A stretch of 45,101 nt of DNA from Gemmatimonadales bacterium (GTDB lineage Bacteria; Gemmatimonadota; Gemmatimonadetes; Gemmatimonadales; GWC2-71-9), in contig JAICLE010000019.1 in assembly GCA_025927545.1 (NCBI GenBank), positions 1 to 45,101 on the forward strand, read 5' to 3'. The notes under the pieces were generated by a model. The model worked only from the letters and a program-made list of their open reading frames with translations. It searched no databases and was not told the DNA's origin. Of this stretch, positions 7,741 to 15,713 are shown one piece after another; position 1 is the first letter of the stretch; the number at the start of each line of letters is the position of its first letter. The translations under genes were made by a program, and so were the position numbers.

Positions 7741-8732
7741 GCCCGGCGTTCCGCGCCGCGGCGCCGCTCCGGCTGGATTTCGCCGGCGGCTGGACCGACG
7801 TGCCGCCCTGGTCCGCCCGCGAGGGCGGCGTGGTGGTGTCCGCTGCGATCGGTCTCTATGCGCACGCGGAGGTTCGGCCCGGCGGCGCCGGCTTTCGCCT
7901 CTCGGCGGAGGACCTGGGCGAGCACGCCGAGCTGCCGGATCGGGCCGCGCTCGCCGGCGACGGCTCGCTTCCGCTGCTCCGCGCCGGGCTCCGCGTCCTG
8001 CCGCTGGCGGGCTGTGATGTCACGACGCGGTCCGACGCCCCGCCCGGCTCCGGCCTCGGGAGCTCCGGTGCGCTCGATGTCGCGCTCGTCGCCGCGCTCG
8101 CCACGGCGCGCGGGGACGCGCTCGGAGCCCGCGAGATCGCCGACCTCGCCTTCCGGCTCGAACGTCTCGAGGCGGGGATTCCCGGCGGCCGCCAGGACCA
8201 GTTCACCGCGGCGTTCGGCGGCTTTCTGCAGCTCGGCTTCCGCGACCCTGAGGTGTCGGTCACGCGGCTCGACCTCGACCCCGACTTCCTCGCCGCGCTC
8301 GAGCGCCGCATGCTCGTCGTCTATACCGGTGCCTCCCGCTTCTCCGGCGCCACCATCGGCCGGGTGATGCAGGCGTACGAGCGGGGCGACCGGCTGGTCA
8401 CGACGGCGCTGCACGGCCTGCGCGCGACCGCCGAGCGAATGGCCGAGGCGCTCCGCGCCGGCGACCTCGCGCGCGTCGGCGCGCTGCTGAATGCCAACTG
8501 GCAGCAGCAGCAGGCGTTGGACCCCGGGATGTGCACGCCCCTCATGGCCGGGCTGGGACACGCCATGCGGGAGAGCGGCGCGCTCGGGGGCAAGGCCGCG
8601 GGCTCGGGCGCAGGCGGCTCGATGTTCTTTCTCGGTCCCGATGATCCCGGCCCCGCCATCGAGGCCGTGCGCGCCATGGGAATGACGCTCCTTCCCATGC
8701 GCTGGGCCGCGGCGGGGGTGCGCGCGTGCTGA
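7737..8732 (+). CDS. GHMP-family sugar kinase (HddA/fucokinase-like)
   Basis: 331-residue cytoplasmic kinase. N-terminal 'APLRLDFAGGWTDVPPWSAREGG' region (in two parts) is the substrate-side motif of the heptose-7-phosphate kinase / fucokinase branch. The ATP loop is 'PPGSGLGSSGALD', and the C-terminal glycine motif is 'GGKAAGSGAGGSMFFL'. 'IPGGRQDQFTAAFGGF' is the conserved central segment. It phosphorylates a sugar, probably at the anomeric or a primary hydroxyl. True HddA acts in LPS heptose synthesis, but no other heptose gene is near; next to a lyase and an importer a catabolic role on a liberated monosaccharide is more likely (inference). Overlaps the lyase gene by 7 nt. Confidence 0.8.
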   Translation: MSPAFRAAAPLRLDFAGGWTDVPPWSAREGGVVVSAAIGLYAHAEVRPGGAGFRLSAEDLGEHAELPDRAALAGDGSLPLLRAGLRVLPLAGCDVTTRSDAPPGSGLGSSGALDVALVAALATARGDALGAREIADLAFRLERLEAGIPGGRQDQFTAAFGGFLQLGFRDPEVSVTRLDLDPDFLAALERRMLVVYTGASRFSGATIGRVMQAYERGDRLVTTALHGLRATAERMAEALRAGDLARVGALLNANWQQQQALDPGMCTPLMAGLGHAMRESGALGGKAAGSGAGGSMFFLGPDDPGPAIEAVRAMGMTLLPMRWAAAGVRAC

Positions 8733-11455
8733 GCGCGCCGGAGCTCGAAGCCCGGCGCGAGCTGCTGGGCGTCTCGCCCGATCTCGCGGCGCTCGCCCGA
8801 CACCTCGCGGAGCGGGCGGAGCCGCTCCTCGCGCGCACTCCCCTCGTCCCCTCGGCCAAGGCGCTGCTCTCGGCCGACGGCGGCGTCTGCGCCGGGGACG
8901 GCGCGGCGCTCGTGTTCGACCCCTCGAGCCCCTCCGATCACCGCTGCCCGCGCTGCGGGCGCACCTACACCGGCGAGCGGCACGATCGGGCCTGGGCGCG
9001 CTTCCAGCACCTCTGGCTCGGAGAGCGCGCCGCCACGCTCGCAACGCTCGCCGCGCTCACGGGGCACGGAGGCGCCGCCGAGGGGGCGTCCCGGATACTC
9101 TCGGCCTACGCCGCCTCGTATCCCGACTTCCCCAATCGCGACAACGTGCTCGGTCCCGCCCGGCTGTTCTTCTCGACCTACCTCGAGTCCATCTGGGTCA
9201 CCAACTATGTCGCGGCCGCCCTGCTGCTTCGCGAGAGCGGCCACCTGGCGGATGACGTGGCCGAGGGCGTAGGGCTGGTCGCGGAGGAAGCGGCCAACAT
9301 CATCGGCGAGTTCGACGAAGGCTTCTCCAACCGGCAGACCTGGCACAACGCCGCGCTCGCCGCCATCGCCGTGTGGTTCGAGGACGAGGAGCTCATGGCC
9401 CGGGCGGTCCAGGCGGCTAGCGGGATGCTCCCACACCTGGTCCAGGGGTTCGGCGAGGACGGGATGTGGTACGAAGGCGAGAACTATCATCTGTTCGCGC
9501 TGCGCGGGCAGCTCGTCGGCATGGGGTGGGCCCGGCAGGCCGGCGTGGAGCTGCTCGAGGACGAGCGGCTCGCCGCACGCCTGGCCGCGGCGCTCCGCGC
9601 GCCCGCGATCAGCGCCCTCCCCGACCACACGTTCCCTGCCCGCAAGGACTCGCGCTTTGGACTGTCGCTCGCGCAGCCGATGTACCTCGAGCTCTGGGAG
9701 GTGGGCCTCGCCCGCCTGGGCGACGCCGACTCCGATCTCTGGAGCTGGCTCCGGGAGCTGTACGCCGCACCCTCGCCGCGCGCCGAGACGTTCGACTCAT
9801 ATCTCCACGAAGCGGGAGAGCCCGTGCCGGCGCTGCCTCGGACGCGCGCCGGCCTCTCCTGGTGGGCGCTCCTCGAAATGGCGCCCGAGCTGCCGGCGAC
9901 CGCGCCGCCGTGGTCGCCCGGGCCCACGCTGCTCGAGGGTCAGGGGCTCGCGATTCTGCGGGACGGGTCGCGCTACGCGAGCCTCGAGTGCGGCAGGTTC
10001 GGCGGCGCCCACGGCCACCCCGACCGCCTGCACCTCACGCTCTACGCCGATGGGCAGCTCTGGCTCGCCGATCCCGGCACCGGTTCGTACGTGAGTCCCG
10101 AGCTCTTCTGGTATCGCTCCACCCTGGCGCACAACGCGCCGCGGCTCGAGGGCCGCTCCCAGGCGCCGGGCGACGCGCAATGCGACGCATTCGACGTCCA
10201 GGAGGGCTGGAGCTGGGCGCGCGGCCGCTATGGCGCGCTCACCCGCACGCTCCTGGCAGGTCCGTACCTCCTCGACGTGGTGGAGTTCAACGGGGCCGAT
10301 GACCAGATGCTCGAGCTGCCCTGGCACCTGCCGGGCCCGGTCGAGGTCGTCACGCCGGGGAACTGGACCCCCGACCGCATCGCCGGCGAGTTCGTGCAGG
10401 CGGCCGAGCGCTTTACCGGTGCCACGGGCGGCGGCGTCAGCCTGCGTGCGACCGCTCCGGGCGGCGCGATGCTCACTCTCCATCTCCGCTTCGAGGGCGA
10501 GCTGCTGCGGGCGAGCGGCCCCGGCCGGCCGGACCGGCCCGACCGGGCCACGTTCTATCTCGTCCGCTCGCGCGGCCGCGCGATCCGGATCGTCTCCGTG
10601 CTGGAGCCCGCCGGGGCCGCGCCCGCCGTCCGCTCGGTGTCCATCGAGGGCGGTGCGATTCTGGTAGCCACGGCGGCCGGCACCGACCGCCACCTCGCCA
10701 CGGCTGAAGGCTGGGAGGTGGGGGGTGCCGCGGGCTCCGTGCGCCTTGGCGGCGCCCGGCGCGCGCCGGTCACGCCGAGAAAGCTGATCGACCTCGAGCG
10801 GCCAACGCCGGTCACCGGGATCGCGCCTCACGTCTCGCCTGCGCCACCGCTCGATGGCACGCTCGACGGCTTCGATGCCGGCGAGCCCCTGGTCCTCGAC
10901 CACGAGGACCAGTACCGCCGCAGCGAGGAGCCGTACCCCGGTCCGGATGAGCTCTCCGCCACGCTGCTCGCCAATTGGGACGAGGAGGGTCTCTACCTTG
11001 GCGCCGACGTGGTGAAGTCGGAGGTCGTCGTCCGCCCCGGCGACGCGCCGCCGCTCCAGCTCGACAACGAGCCGGACGAGATCCACGCCGACGGGCTTCA
11101 GGTCTATCTCCGGCCCGCGGCCGATGGGCCGGTCTACGGTTTTCTCGTCGTCCTCTCCGACGAGGCGAATGGGGTCCGGGTGCTCGTCCCGCCGGGGAGC
11201 GCCGGCACGCCCGACATGGTGACCGGAGCCTGGCGGCGCACCGAAACGGGGTACGCCGTGACCCTCCGCATCGCGCCACCCGAGTGGAATTCGCGCGGAG
11301 GCGACGTGCTCGGCTTCGACGCCCTGGTGAACGAGATGCGCCCGGGGCGTCTCCGCCGCGCGGGGCAGCTCGTCTGGAGCGGCGGGGGCGGTTGGGTGTA
11401 TCTCCGCGGGGATCGCCAGCCGGCGGAAAGCTTCGGCCTGCTGGAGCTCGAGTGA
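8726..11455 (+). CDS. heparinase II/III-family polysaccharide lyase with C-terminal CBM9-like domain
   Basis: 909 residues from a GTG at 8726, which overlaps the kinase stop. A C-P-R-C element (C74/C77) lies before the helical toroid domain. Candidate catalytic and substrate residues: 'TWHNAALAAIAVW' (H207, N208), 'MWYEGENYHLF' (Y249, E252, H255) and 'GGAHGHPDRLHL' (H429, H431) in the beta-sandwich, followed by 'WLADPGTGSYVSP' and 'LAHNAPRLEG'. These are the features of heparinase II/III-type lyases that act on uronate-containing chains. From about residue 700 a separate beta domain ('LSATLLANWDEEGLYLGADV', 'PDEIHADGLQVYL') resembles carbohydrate-binding module 9. No clear signal peptide at the N-terminus, so it may act on imported oligosaccharides in the cytoplasm. 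Substrate unknown. Confidence 0.82.
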   Translation: MLSAPELEARRELLGVSPDLAALARHLAERAEPLLARTPLVPSAKALLSADGGVCAGDGAALVFDPSSPSDHRCPRCGRTYTGERHDRAWARFQHLWLGERAATLATLAALTGHGGAAEGASRILSAYAASYPDFPNRDNVLGPARLFFSTYLESIWVTNYVAAALLLRESGHLADDVAEGVGLVAEEAANIIGEFDEGFSNRQTWHNAALAAIAVWFEDEELMARAVQAASGMLPHLVQGFGEDGMWYEGENYHLFALRGQLVGMGWARQAGVELLEDERLAARLAAALRAPAISALPDHTFPARKDSRFGLSLAQPMYLELWEVGLARLGDADSDLWSWLRELYAAPSPRAETFDSYLHEAGEPVPALPRTRAGLSWWALLEMAPELPATAPPWSPGPTLLEGQGLAILRDGSRYASLECGRFGGAHGHPDRLHLTLYADGQLWLADPGTGSYVSPELFWYRSTLAHNAPRLEGRSQAPGDAQCDAFDVQEGWSWARGRYGALTRTLLAGPYLLDVVEFNGADDQMLELPWHLPGPVEVVTPGNWTPDRIAGEFVQAAERFTGATGGGVSLRATAPGGAMLTLHLRFEGELLRASGPGRPDRPDRATFYLVRSRGRAIRIVSVLEPAGAAPAVRSVSIEGGAILVATAAGTDRHLATAEGWEVGGAAGSVRLGGARRAPVTPRKLIDLERPTPVTGIAPHVSPAPPLDGTLDGFDAGEPLVLDHEDQYRRSEEPYPGPDELSATLLANWDEEGLYLGADVVKSEVVVRPGDAPPLQLDNEPDEIHADGLQVYLRPAADGPVYGFLVVLSDEANGVRVLVPPGSAGTPDMVTGAWRRTETGYAVTLRIAPPEWNSRGGDVLGFDALVNEMRPGRLRRAGQLVWSGGGGWVYLRGDRQPAESFGLLELE

Positions 11456-12618
11456 ACGGGGCCGTTGCGGGCATCACGTCCACCGGCAGCAAGCGGCCGG
11501 AGGCGCTGTTCGGCGGGGCGGTGGCCGGCGTGCCGCGCGCGATGGTCCGCTCGTCTGGCTGCCGGGTGTGGGACGCCGACGGCCGCGAGTACGTGGACTT
11601 CATCATGGCGCTCGGCGCGGTAGCGCTGGGGTACGCGCACCCGGCAGTCACCGAGGCCGCGGTGCGCGCAGTCGGAGCCGGCGTCGTCGGGCCCCTGCCG
11701 CCGGTGCTGGAGGAGGAGCTGGCGGAGCAGCTTCGCGCGCTGATCCCGTGGGTCGAGCAGGTGCGGTTCCTCAAGACCGGCGCGGAGGCGATGGCCGCCG
11801 CGGTGCGTCTGGCGCGCACGGTAACCGGCCGGGATGCCGTGCTGGGCTGCGGCTATCATGGCTGGCTCGACTGGTCGCAGGGCCCGGACGCGTCCGGCGT
11901 TCCGGCGTCCACGCGGGCGCTCTACGCCGAGCTGCCGTTCAAAGATCCCGAGCGAACCCGCGAGCGCATTCGCCAGGCGGGCAGCACCCTCGCGGCGGTG
12001 GTGTTCGAGCCGGTCATCCTCGCGCCCCCGGACCCCGAGTGGCTCGCGGTGCTCCGAGAGGAGACCACCCGGAGCGGGGCGATCCTCATCGCGGACGAGA
12101 TCAAGACGATCGGCCGCCTGGCACTGGGCGGCGGCGCGGAGCGGTTCGGCTACCGTCCGGACCTGGTGGTGATGGCCAAGGCGATCGCCAACGGCTTCCC
12201 GCTCGCCGCGGTCGCTGGCCGCCGCGACATCATGGCCGCGGTGTCGCGGACCTGGATCTCCTCGACGCTCGCCACCGAATGGGTGTCGCTGGCGGCGGCC
12301 CGGGCCACGCTGCGCATCATGGTGGAGCAGGGCGTGCCCGCCCGGCTCGGGGAACTCGGCACGCGACTCCTGGGCGGTCTGGGCGAGCTTGCGGCGCGGT
12401 ACCCCGGAGTCGTGCGCCGGGCCGCCGGGCTGCCGGAGATGTGCTGCTTCGAGTTTCACCAGCCGCCCACGGGAGCGGCACTCGCGGTGGAGACGGCGCG
12501 GAGGGGCGTGCTGTTCAAGCGGTCGGCGTACAACTTCGTCTCGCTGGCGCACGACGAGGCGGTGATCGACCGTGCGGTCGGCGTGCTGGATGAGTCGCTG
12601 CGCGCGATCGTTCGGTAG
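11452..12618 (+). CDS. class III (glutamate-1-semialdehyde-aminomutase-like) PLP aminotransferase
   Basis: 388 residues, GTG start at 11452 in a GTGA overlap with the lyase stop. Fold-type I motifs: 'GCRVWDADGREYVDFIMALG', 'KTGAEAMAAAVRLAR' (PLP phosphate side), 'GYHGWLDW' (aromatic stacking), 'ILIADEIKT' (D215 to the pyridine nitrogen) and 'VVMAKAIANGFPLAAV', where K243 is the likely Schiff-base lysine. Related to HemL-like and sugar or omega aminotransferases. In this locus it may transfer an amino group to or from a sugar- or uronate-derived aldehyde. It is not likely to be the heme-pathway HemL because the usual 'GGG.P' around the lysine is absent. It is followed by a 110-nt gap with an internal promoter. 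Confidence 0.85.
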   Translation: MNGAVAGITSTGSKRPEALFGGAVAGVPRAMVRSSGCRVWDADGREYVDFIMALGAVALGYAHPAVTEAAVRAVGAGVVGPLPPVLEEELAEQLRALIPWVEQVRFLKTGAEAMAAAVRLARTVTGRDAVLGCGYHGWLDWSQGPDASGVPASTRALYAELPFKDPERTRERIRQAGSTLAAVVFEPVILAPPDPEWLAVLREETTRSGAILIADEIKTIGRLALGGGAERFGYRPDLVVMAKAIANGFPLAAVAGRRDIMAAVSRTWISSTLATEWVSLAAARATLRIMVEQGVPARLGELGTRLLGGLGELAARYPGVVRRAAGLPEMCCFEFHQPPTGAALAVETARRGVLFKRSAYNFVSLAHDEAVIDRAVGVLDESLRAIVR

Positions 12619-12641
12619 GCTCACCGCCGTGTGACTCGCGT

Positions 12642-12647
12642 TAGATT
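12642..12647 (+). promoter_or_regulatory. internal -10 box (TAGATT)
   Basis: TAGATT preceded by GT, 24 nt after the aminotransferase stop. An ATG follows 6 nt later (12654) and a Shine-Dalgarno-led ATG at 12729. It probably drives the second half of the catabolic locus. No -35 recognised. Confidence 0.45.
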
Positions 12648-12728
12648 GCGCTCATGCTGCCGTACGATCCGGAGCGCACCCCGGCGCTCGGCGGCAGGTG
12701 CACGCATACACGAGGCGAGGAGGGCCGC

Positions 12729-12914
12729 ATGTCCCCGAGAAAACCCACGATCGACGACACCGACGACGTCGACGACGAAGATGGCGAGCTGGTGGAAGAC
12801 GTCAATCGCGAGACCGACCTGACGCTCGAGCCGGCAGATGCCGACGATGTCGGCATGGGTGGCGACACCGAGACCGCCGAAGAGGAGGAGCTGGGCGGCG
12901 AGGCGGAGAGGTAG
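12729..12914 (+). CDS. small highly acidic protein, 61 aa
   Basis: Begins at ATG 12729, chosen because GAGGAGG (12717-12723) lies 5 nt upstream. An alternative in-frame ATG at 12654, 6 nt after a TAGATT box, would add 25 residues and be read from a leaderless mRNA. After a basic 'MSPRKP' the chain is dominated by D and E ('DDTDDVDDEDGELVEDV', 'TETAEEEELGGEAER'), with no Cys and no aromatic residue, so it is likely disordered. It sits between the aminotransferase and the first amidohydrolase (6-nt gap) in the same direction. No family recognised; it could be a protein-interaction or charge-carrying accessory factor. Confidence 0.6.
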   Translation: MSPRKPTIDDTDDVDDEDGELVEDVNRETDLTLEPADADDVGMGGDTETAEEEELGGEAER

Positions 12915-12920
12915 TCTCGG

Positions 12921-13721
12921 GTGCTGATCGACGTCCACGCGCACTTCCTCCACGACCGCACGCCGCGCGCCGACTGGCAGGCTCGGAACGCCAGCCGGCT
13001 GCGGGCGGGTGAGCGCGTCGGGATTACCATCCACGTGGCCTCGATCCTCGGCAGTTGGGGCGCCTCGTCGCCCACCTACTTTCCGTCTCCCGCCGATCTG
13101 CGCTACGCCAACGACTGGCTGCTCGAGCTGCAGCGCCGCCACCCGGCGCGGGTCCGAGGCTACGTCGCCGTCAATCCGAACTACACCGACGCGGCGCTCG
13201 CCGAGGTCGAGCGTTGCCTCGACGCGGGGATGATCGGCATCAAGCTCGCCGCCAGCCGCCGCGCCGACGATCCGCTGCTCGATCCCGTCTGCCGGCTCGC
13301 CGCCAGACGCGGCGTCCCGATCCTGCACCACGTCTGGCAGCGCCGCCGCCGGGACTGGCCGGGGCAGGAGGCGTCCGATGCCGGCGAGCTCGGCGCCCTC
13401 GCCGAGCGCCACCCGGACGTGCGCTTCCTGCTGGCCCACATCGGCGGCGGCGGCGACTGGCTGCACTCCCTGCCGATCGTCCGCCCGCTGCCGAACGTCT
13501 ACGTGGACCTCTCGGGCAGCGGCGTGGACGGCGGCATGCTCGAGGCCTGCGTCGACGCCGTCGGTGTCGGCCGGCTGCTCTGGGGATGCGACCTCACGAT
13601 CGAGACCGGCTGGGCCAAGCTCCGCTATCTCGAGCACCTGCTCTCCGCCCCCGAGCTCGAGCAGGTGCGCTGGCGAAACGCGGCCGGGATCTTTCCTCCC
13701 GGTGCCTTCCCGTCCGACTGA
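12921..13721 (+). CDS. amidohydrolase-2-family metal-dependent hydrolase
   Basis: 266-residue TIM-barrel enzyme, GTG start 6 nt after the acidic protein. A full set of candidate metal ligands is present: 'LIDVHAHFL' (H6, H8), 'PILHHVW' (H136/H137), 'LLAHIGGGGD' (H173) and 'LLWGCDLTIE' (D224). This is the pattern of the amidohydrolase-2 / decarboxylase / lactonase branch, which hydrolyses lactones, uronates or dicarboxylates or decarboxylates them. In this locus hydrolysis of a sugar-acid lactone is plausible but not shown. Its stop overlaps the next start by one base (TGATG), and the next gene is a degenerate relative, so the two may form a complex. Confidence 0.82.
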   Translation: MLIDVHAHFLHDRTPRADWQARNASRLRAGERVGITIHVASILGSWGASSPTYFPSPADLRYANDWLLELQRRHPARVRGYVAVNPNYTDAALAEVERCLDAGMIGIKLAASRRADDPLLDPVCRLAARRGVPILHHVWQRRRRDWPGQEASDAGELGALAERHPDVRFLLAHIGGGGDWLHSLPIVRPLPNVYVDLSGSGVDGGMLEACVDAVGVGRLLWGCDLTIETGWAKLRYLEHLLSAPELEQVRWRNAAGIFPPGAFPSD

Positions 13722-14494
13722 TGCGCATCGACGTCAACGCCTTCGTCGGCTCGTACCCCTACCGGCGGGTCCCGGGCACCAGCCCCGAGGGAGTCCTCGG
13801 CGCCATGGACCGGCTCGGCATCGACGAGGCATGGGTGACTCATCTGCCCGGCCTCTTCTGGCGCGATCCTGCCGAGGGCAACGCCTGGCTGCTCGAGACC
13901 GCCGCGCGGCACGACCGGCTGCGGCCCGTGCCCTCCGTGCATCCCGAACTCGCCGGGTGGCGGGACGCCGTCCGGCTCGCGGCCGACGCCGGCGCGCCCG
14001 CCGTTCGCGCCGATCCGACCTTCTACGGCATCGACCCGGCGGGCGCGGCGATGCGCGCGCTCGCCGCGGCGTGTGGCGAGGCGGGCCTGCCGCTGGTGCT
14101 CGCCGTGCGTCTCGAGGACGGCCGCCAGCGGCACCCCAACGACCACGCGCCCGAGCTGCCGGCGGCCGCGGTGCGCGCCCTCGTCCGGAGCCACCCGCGC
14201 GTGCGGCTGCTGGTGACCCACGCCGACCGGCCGTTCATCGAGGAGGTGCACTTCGGCTCCACGCCCGGAGAGGCTGAGCGGATCTGGTGGGACATCTGCT
14301 GGATCTGGGGCCCGCCCGAGGACCACCTGCAGACGCTGCTCGGTACCATCGGTGCCTCCCGCTTCGTGCTCGGCACCGGCCAGCCGCTCCGGCTTCCCGA
14401 GAATGCCGGCGCGAAGCTCGACCTGCTCGACATCTCCGCCGCCGGCCGGACCGCCATCGAGAGCGGCAACGTGCGCACCCTCTGCCAGACATGA
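13721..14494 (+). CDS. degenerate amidohydrolase-family paralogue (likely non-catalytic)
   Basis: 257 residues, coupled by a one-base overlap to the preceding amidohydrolase. Same overall barrel order, starting 'MRIDVNAFVGSYPYR': the HxH metal motif of the neighbour has become N-x-F. The late 'LLWGCD' aspartate position reads 'FVLGTGQPL', with no Asp. One His remains in 'LLVTHADRP'. The loss of both the N-terminal His pair and the C-terminal Asp argues against a normal metal-dependent hydrolase. It may be a structural or regulatory partner of the upstream enzyme, or bind a ligand. Other possibility: a distinct activity using other residues such as 'EEVHFG'. Confidence 0.7.
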   Translation: MRIDVNAFVGSYPYRRVPGTSPEGVLGAMDRLGIDEAWVTHLPGLFWRDPAEGNAWLLETAARHDRLRPVPSVHPELAGWRDAVRLAADAGAPAVRADPTFYGIDPAGAAMRALAAACGEAGLPLVLAVRLEDGRQRHPNDHAPELPAAAVRALVRSHPRVRLLVTHADRPFIEEVHFGSTPGEAERIWWDICWIWGPPEDHLQTLLGTIGASRFVLGTGQPLRLPENAGAKLDLLDISAAGRTAIESGNVRTLCQT

Positions 14495-14826
14495 CGACGT
14501 TCGAGTTCGAGCGCGAGCATTACCGCGTCGTGTATCCCGCGGGCACAAGTCCGACTTTCGTCGGCAATGGGATGGAGCGCGAGGTGATCGACCTCTGCGA
14601 GTCCGGCCTGCGCTACTGGGCCGTGCCCGGCGAGTCCCCGTCGGTGGGCGACGAGGTGGACGGCACCATTCGCCTTCGGCGCGGCGGCGAGCTGCGGGTG
14701 CTCGGCACCGTCGTCCGCGTGGCGGGTCGGGACGTGGCCCTAAGGCTGCTGGCCGGGGTGCCGCTCCGGGTCGTGCTCGACGAGCAGCGCTACCTGCGCG
14801 ACCGGCAGCGCGGCTCCGCCCGATGA
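14491..14826 (+). CDS. PilZ-domain protein
   Basis: 111 residues, ATG in an ATGA overlap with the preceding gene. A single PilZ-like beta barrel: the 'REHYR' box (R8-x-x-x-R12) and 'DLCESG' (D34, G39), where the consensus D/N-x-S-x-x-G has Cys in place of Ser. PilZ domains bind cyclic di-GMP through these two motifs. It has no fused effector, so it might act on a partner. It is unusual inside a catabolic gene string: before it lies an amidohydrolase, after it a DHDPS-like lyase, both with 4-nt overlaps. It may tie the pathway to a surface-attached lifestyle (inference), or it may be a repurposed, ligand-free barrel. Confidence 0.72.
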   Translation: MTTFEFEREHYRVVYPAGTSPTFVGNGMEREVIDLCESGLRYWAVPGESPSVGDEVDGTIRLRRGGELRVLGTVVRVAGRDVALRLLAGVPLRVVLDEQRYLRDRQRGSAR

Positions 14827-15713
14827 TCGACCGCGCGTCGCTCGTGGAGCGCCTCGCCTGGGGCCTCGTGCCGGCGGCGCCCGTTCCGTTCCGCGGCACC
14901 GTCCTCGACGAGAGTGCCCAGCGCGGCTACGCACGCTGGATGGCCGAGCACCCGGTGGCCGGCGTGGCCGTCTGGTCCCACAGCGGGCGGGGCCCGCACC
15001 TCTCCGCCGAGCAGCGACGCCTGGTGCTCGACAGCTGGCGCGAGGCGCTCCCGGATCGGGTACTCGTCGCCGGCGCGCGCGACATCACGATGGCCATCGA
15101 GGCTCGCCGGGGCCGGGCGGATGCCCTCCTCGCCTTTCCCGAGCGAAACGATCCGGTGGCCTACCACGCCCGGCTCGGCCGGGAGCTGCCGGTGATCGCG
15201 TTCTGGCTGTACGAGGCGGCGGGCGGTGTGGCGTACGACGACGCGACGCTGCACCGGATCCTCGACCTGCCGGAAGTCGCCGGGATCAAGGTGGCGACCC
15301 TCGATTCCGTGATGACGTTTCAGCGGCTCGCCGCCATTCTGCGCTCGCATCCCGACAAGCTGCTCATCACCGGCGAGGACCGGTTCTTCGGCTATTCGAT
15401 CATGGCCGGCGCGCGGTCGGCGCTCGTCGGCATGGGCGCGGCGCTCCCGGACCTACAGGCCGGGCTGCTCCGCGCTTGTGCCCAGTCCGATTGGGCGAGG
15501 TTCCACCGCTTGTCGACGCTGTGCGACCGTCTGGCCGAAGCCACGTTCATCCCGCCGATGGAGGGCTACGTCCGCCGGATGCTCTGGGCCGCCGCCGCTG
15601 ACGGTGCCATTCCCGCCGAGGCGTGCGACGATCCCTGGGGCCCGCCGCTCCCGTCCGAGGAGCGCCTCGCGGTGGAGCGCGCGGTGCGCGATGCACGCTC
15701 GGCTGGCGGGTGA
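14823..15713 (+). CDS. dihydrodipicolinate-synthase/N-acetylneuraminate-lyase-family aldolase
   Basis: 296-residue TIM-barrel lyase, ATGA-coupled to the PilZ gene. Features of the class: 'RLAWGLVPAAPVPF' opening, an equivalent of the G-T-T-G-E loop here changed to 'SHSGRGPHLSAEQR', 'FWLYEAAGG' (Y130, equivalent of the catalytic Tyr) and 'VAGIKVATLDS' (K156, the Schiff-base Lys). The altered G-T-T-G-E loop and context argue against lysine synthesis (DapA) and for a pyruvate- or hydroxypyruvate-type aldolase or dehydratase on a keto-sugar acid. Ends 23 nt inside the next gene. Confidence 0.82.
   Translation: MIDRASLVERLAWGLVPAAPVPFRGTVLDESAQRGYARWMAEHPVAGVAVWSHSGRGPHLSAEQRRLVLDSWREALPDRVLVAGARDITMAIEARRGRADALLAFPERNDPVAYHARLGRELPVIAFWLYEAAGGVAYDDATLHRILDLPEVAGIKVATLDSVMTFQRLAAILRSHPDKLLITGEDRFFGYSIMAGARSALVGMGAALPDLQAGLLRACAQSDWARFHRLSTLCDRLAEATFIPPMEGYVRRMLWAAAADGAIPAEACDDPWGPPLPSEERLAVERAVRDARSAGG

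Noticed and set aside
12654-12914. LysW-type amino-group carrier protein
   Set aside because: The acidic protein lacks the zinc-binding Cys and the C-terminal EDWGE tail. Only its charge and neighbourhood fit.
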